Origin: Synechococcaceae bacterium WB8_1B_136
GTDB lineage: Bacteria; Cyanobacteriota; Cyanobacteriia; PCC-6307; Cyanobiaceae
Direction of reading: 5' to 3'
Assembly (NCBI GenBank): GCA_010029175.1
Contig: RGNC01000102.1
Span: 1-7,171 of the forward strand
DNA length: 7,171 nt
Within the stretch, counting starts at the first letter, position 1, and each line of letters opens with the position of its first letter. The notes beneath the pieces were generated by a model, which saw nothing but the letters and a program-made list of their open reading frames with translations, made no database searches and was not told the DNA's origin. Below are positions 4,551 through 7,171 of the stretch, one piece after another. The position numbers were made by a program, and so were the translations under genes.

Positions 4551-5663
4551 ATGGTCAGCGCAGAACCGGCCGATGCGGCGCTTGCTCCGGCCCTCGCCGC
4601 CCTCCAGACCATCGTTGACGCCGGCAGCGGCCGCAGCTTGCTGGACCTGCAGTGGATCCAGCAGGTGCGCCTGCAGAACGCCCGCGTGGTGTTTCGACTC
4701 GCCCTGCCCGGTTTTGCCAGCGGCCAGCGGGAACGCATTGCCGCCGAGGCCCGCCGGGCGCTGCTGCAACTCCCCGGCATCGAGGACGTGCAGATCGAGC
4801 TGGCCCAGCCTTCCACGGCTCAGGGCCATCAGGCGGCTCCCATCGGTGCGGCGGGCCATGGTGGCGGCGGCCCCGAGCGCCAGTCGATCCCCGGTGTGAA
4901 GCAGGTGATCGCCGTGAGCAGCGGCAAGGGTGGTGTGGGCAAGAGCACCGTGGCGGTGAATCTGGCCTGCGCCCTGGCCGCCAGTGGCCTGCGGGTGGGT
5001 TTGCTGGATGCCGATATCTACGGTCCCAATGCCCCCACGATGCTGGGGGTGGCCGATCGCACGCCCGAGGTGCGTGGCGAGGGTGCGTCCCAGGTGCTCA
5101 CGCCGATCGAGAGCTGCGGCATCGCCATGGTGTCGATGGGCCTGCTGATCGATGAGAGCCAGCCGGTGATCTGGCGCGGCCCCATGCTCAACGGGATCAT
5201 CCGCCAGTTCCTCTACCAGGTGAAGTGGGGGGAGCGCGATGTGCTCGTGGTCGACCTTCCCCCCGGCACCGGCGATGCCCAGCTCAGCCTGGCCCAGGCG
5301 GTGCCGATGGCCGGGGTGATCATCGTGACCACGCCGCAGATGGTGTCGCTGCAGGATGCCCGCCGGGGCCTGGCGATGTTCCAGCAGATGGGGGTGCCCG
5401 TGCTGGGGGTGGTGGAGAACATGACCGCCTTCATCCCTCCCGATGCGCCCGACAAGCGCTACGAGCTGTTTGGCAAAGGCGGCGGCCAACGGCTGGCAGA
5501 TGAGGCTGGCGTGCCACTGCTGGCCCAGCTCCCGATGGAACTGGCGGTGGTGCAGGGCGGCGACGCCGGCCGACCCGCCCTGCTCAGCGCCCCTGAATCC
5601 TCCACGGCGCAGGCCTTCCGGGCCCTGGCCGAGCGGCTGTGGGCCGGAGTGCCGGTGGCATGA
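4551..5663 (+). CDS. mrp: Mrp/ApbC-family P-loop ATPase, Fe-S cluster carrier
   Basis: 370 residues from ATG 4551 (a GTG at 4548 immediately before would add one). Residues 10-85 form an MIP18/DUF59-like N-terminal domain; a Gly/His-rich linker (about 90-108) leads to the ATPase. Seen: deviant Walker A SGKGGVGKST (124-133), switch I DADIYGPNAPT (153-163), WRGPM (208-212) and Walker B VLVVDLPPGTGD (231-242), all typical of Mrp/NBP35/HCF101 proteins, which bind a bridging [4Fe-4S] cluster and pass it to target apoproteins. In photosynthetic organisms the relative HCF101 supplies photosystem I and ferredoxin-thioredoxin reductase. The usual CxxC after VENM is absent: VVENMTAFIPPDAPDKRYEL has no cysteine, and only C140 and C189 occur in the chain. 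Its stop overlaps the rodA start by four bases, so translation is likely coupled. Confidence 0.93.
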   Translation: MVSAEPADAALAPALAALQTIVDAGSGRSLLDLQWIQQVRLQNARVVFRLALPGFASGQRERIAAEARRALLQLPGIEDVQIELAQPSTAQGHQAAPIGAAGHGGGGPERQSIPGVKQVIAVSSGKGGVGKSTVAVNLACALAASGLRVGLLDADIYGPNAPTMLGVADRTPEVRGEGASQVLTPIESCGIAMVSMGLLIDESQPVIWRGPMLNGIIRQFLYQVKWGERDVLVVDLPPGTGDAQLSLAQAVPMAGVIIVTTPQMVSLQDARRGLAMFQQMGVPVLGVVENMTAFIPPDAPDKRYELFGKGGGQRLADEAGVPLLAQLPMELAVVQGGDAGRPALLSAPESSTAQAFRALAERLWAGVPVA

Positions 5664-6946
5664 CCGTGCTCGGCCTCTGGGGCAGGCGCCGGGGCGGCAT
5701 GTTCGCCGCGGGGAAAGCTGGGCGCCGCGGTTGGTTCGCCGGGGTCGACAAATTGCTGTGGTGGATTCCCCTGGCGATGATCTTCATCGCCGGCATCCTG
5801 ATCGCCAGCACCCAGCGCCAGGCGGGTTATGCCGACTGGTATCAGCACTGGATCACCGCCGCCGTTGGTGTGGTGATCGCCCTGTTGCTGGCCCGGGTGC
5901 CGGTGGAGCGGATCACCCGCTGGCAGTGGCCGATCTACGGCGTGATGGTGGCGAGTTTGATCGCCGTGCGGATCATCGGCGTGAGCGCCCTCGGCGCCCA
6001 GAGCTGGATCAGCATCGGCGGCTTCAACGTGCAGCCCTCGGAGTTCGCCAAGGTGGCGGCGATCCTGCTGCTGGCCCGGGTGCTGTCCCGCTACCCGGTG
6101 GAGCGCCCTGTGGATCTCATCCGGCCCGTGGCGGTGATCGGTCTGCCCTGGCTGCTGGTGCTGATCCAGCCCGACCTGGGCAGCTCGCTGGTGTTCGGGG
6201 CGGTCCTGCTGGTGATGATGTATTGGTCGGGCATGCCCGGCGCCTGGGTGGTGCTGTTCATGTCGCCGGTGATCACGGCGATCCTCTCCGGTGCGTTCCC
6301 GCTGGCTCTGGCGGTTTGGATTCCCCTGATGGGCTGGCTGGCCTGGAAGCATCTGCCCTGGAAGCGCATCGGCCTGGCGGCGGTGCTGGCGGTGCAAGGC
6401 CTGTTTGCCGCCGGCACGCCCTGGCTGTGGAACAACTTTCTGCAGCCCCACCAGCGGGCTCGCCTCACCCTGTTCCTCGACCCCAATCAGGACCCGATGG
6501 GCGGCGGCTACCACCTGCTGCAGAGCATGGTGGGCATCGGTTCCGGCGGTGTGTTCGGCACTGGTCTGATGCAGGGGCACCTCACCCTGCTGCGCTTCAT
6601 CCCTGAGCAGCACACCGATTTCATCTTCAGTGCCGTTGGGGAGGAAACCGGCTTCATCGGTTCGCTGCTGTTCGTGCTCGGTTTTGTGGTGTGGATCTGG
6701 CGGCTGTTGCAGATCGCCGGCAAGGCCCGCACCGATGTGGAGTCGCTGGTGGTGGTGGGCATCGGCGCGATGGTGATGTTCCAGGTGGTTGTGAACATCA
6801 ACATGACCATCGGCCTTGGACCGATCACCGGCATCCCGCTCCCCTGGTTGAGCTATGGCCGCTCAGCGATGGTGGTGAATTTCATCGCCCTGGGCCTGTG
6901 CGCCTCGGTGTCGCGCCGGGGCATCAGCAGCCAGGGGCGCCGGTGA
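5660..6946 (+). CDS. rodA: RodA, SEDS peptidoglycan glycosyltransferase
   Basis: 428 residues from ATG 5660, whose ATGA overlaps the mrp stop; an earlier in-frame start at 5639 would lie inside mrp and is not needed. A basic N-terminus (GRRRGGMFAAGKAGRRG) precedes about ten hydrophobic segments, beginning with residues 33-50. SEDS-family marks: GAQSWISIGGFNVQPSEFAK (112-131), IQPDLGSSLV (169-178), RLTLFLDPNQDPMGGGYHLL (268-287), the catalytic-loop-like FIPEQHTDFIFSAVGEETGF (313-332) with D320, and the C-terminal GIPLPWLSYGRS (391-402), where most bacteria have PF-SYGGS. In the inner membrane RodA polymerises lipid II with a class B penicillin-binding protein for side-wall growth; here the role in an ovoid or rod-shaped cell is by family. 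It could be called FtsW, but the length, the position and the IQPDLGSS context favour RodA. Confidence 0.93.
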   Translation: MTVLGLWGRRRGGMFAAGKAGRRGWFAGVDKLLWWIPLAMIFIAGILIASTQRQAGYADWYQHWITAAVGVVIALLLARVPVERITRWQWPIYGVMVASLIAVRIIGVSALGAQSWISIGGFNVQPSEFAKVAAILLLARVLSRYPVERPVDLIRPVAVIGLPWLLVLIQPDLGSSLVFGAVLLVMMYWSGMPGAWVVLFMSPVITAILSGAFPLALAVWIPLMGWLAWKHLPWKRIGLAAVLAVQGLFAAGTPWLWNNFLQPHQRARLTLFLDPNQDPMGGGYHLLQSMVGIGSGGVFGTGLMQGHLTLLRFIPEQHTDFIFSAVGEETGFIGSLLFVLGFVVWIWRLLQIAGKARTDVESLVVVGIGAMVMFQVVVNINMTIGLGPITGIPLPWLSYGRSAMVVNFIALGLCASVSRRGISSQGRR

Positions 6947-7171
6947 TGGGGGAGCCGGCAGCGGCGGGCAGCCTTGAGGCGTTGCGGTGCCTGCTTGCTG
7001 AGCAGGTGCCGGCAGGCCGCAGCGATGAAGACAGTATTCGCCGTCAGTGGTGGGCAGCGCTGGCCACCCTGCAGGACGACTTTCTGCTGCCGCAGCAGCC
7101 CGAGCGGGGGGTGTGGCTGGAGGCGCCGCTGCCGGTCCTCTACGAGCCCTCGCTGCTGCGCCGCCTGCAGG
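6946..7171 (+). CDS. Unidentified protein, N-terminal part, cut by the window end
   Basis: ATG 6946 shares one base with the rodA stop (TGATG), and the frame stays open for 75 codons to the edge, so the gene is translationally coupled to rodA. Seen: a leucine/alanine-rich helix (SLEALRCLLAEQV, about 9-21), RSDEDSIRRQWWAALATLQD (25-44), LLPQQPERGVWLEAPLPVLY (47-66) and a helix EPSLLRRLQ. There is no signal peptide or membrane segment in this part. The sequence reminds me of the N-terminal sensory region of a cyanobacterial two-component histidine kinase, but no kinase motif lies inside the window, so this is only a guess. Codon use matches the neighbours. It would be the third gene of the mrp-rodA operon. 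Confidence 0.6.
   Translation, partial: MGEPAAAGSLEALRCLLAEQVPAGRSDEDSIRRQWWAALATLQDDFLLPQQPERGVWLEAPLPVLYEPSLLRRLQ

Noticed and set aside
4422..5489. 355-codon minus-strand open frame opposite mrp
   Set aside because: His/Gln/Ala-rich antisense shadow of the Mrp ATPase, with no domain.
5459..6613. 384-codon minus-strand open frame opposite mrp and rodA
   Set aside because: Polar, His/Gln/Asp-rich product formed by reading hydrophobic RodA codons backwards; no start signal or motif.

Overview
The window reads as chromosomal core sequence from a GC-rich unicellular cyanobacterium of the Synechococcus/Cyanobium (picocyanobacterial) type. This rests on three things: the tightly packed gene content; a cofactor-assembly-of-complex-C (CCB) family membrane protein together with an oxygen-dependent coproporphyrinogen oxidase and a cyanobacterial-style Mrp and RodA; and one HIP1 octamer (GCGATCGC). 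The assignment is inferred from protein character, not from a database search. I see no mobile element, CRISPR array, tRNA or rRNA.

Layout. Positions 1-333 hold the C-terminal end of a lipid-A-disaccharide-synthase-related glycosyltransferase-like protein, followed 29 nt later by a small helical protein of unknown function (363-620). Converging on it is a minimal ribonuclease D on the minus strand (643-1311), with a GC-rich hairpin at the junction. Divergent from rnd, across about 120 nt with two inverted repeats, a three-gene plus-strand run begins: a PadR-like winged-helix protein (1435-1932), a CCB-family membrane protein (1850-2404) and an exported or lipid-anchored protein with the catalytic pattern of N-acetylmuramoyl-L-alanine amidases (2419-3222). 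The last of these overlaps hemF (minus, 3149-4243) tail to tail by 74 nt.

A roughly 307-nt divergent intergenic region (4244-4550) separates hemF from a second plus-strand operon. It carries a perfect 12-bp palindrome, an 8-bp-stem inverted repeat and a 10-nt direct repeat with 11-nt period, so it is the most likely regulatory region here. The operon is mrp/apbC-type P-loop ATPase (4551-5663), rodA (5660-6946, ATGA overlap) and an unidentified gene cut by the window end (6946-7171, TGATG junction).

Functionally the genes fall into cofactor metabolism (hemF for haem/chlorophyll precursors, the CCB protein for cytochrome b6f haem attachment, Mrp for Fe-S delivery) and cell envelope (RodA, the amidase-like protein, the glycosyltransferase-like fragment), plus RNA processing (RNase D) and a probable regulator. 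No clear new multi-gene system is visible. The least described items are the amidase-like exported protein, the PadR-like protein with its long overlap into the next gene, the hemF-mrp regulatory region, and the unidentified translationally coupled gene after rodA.
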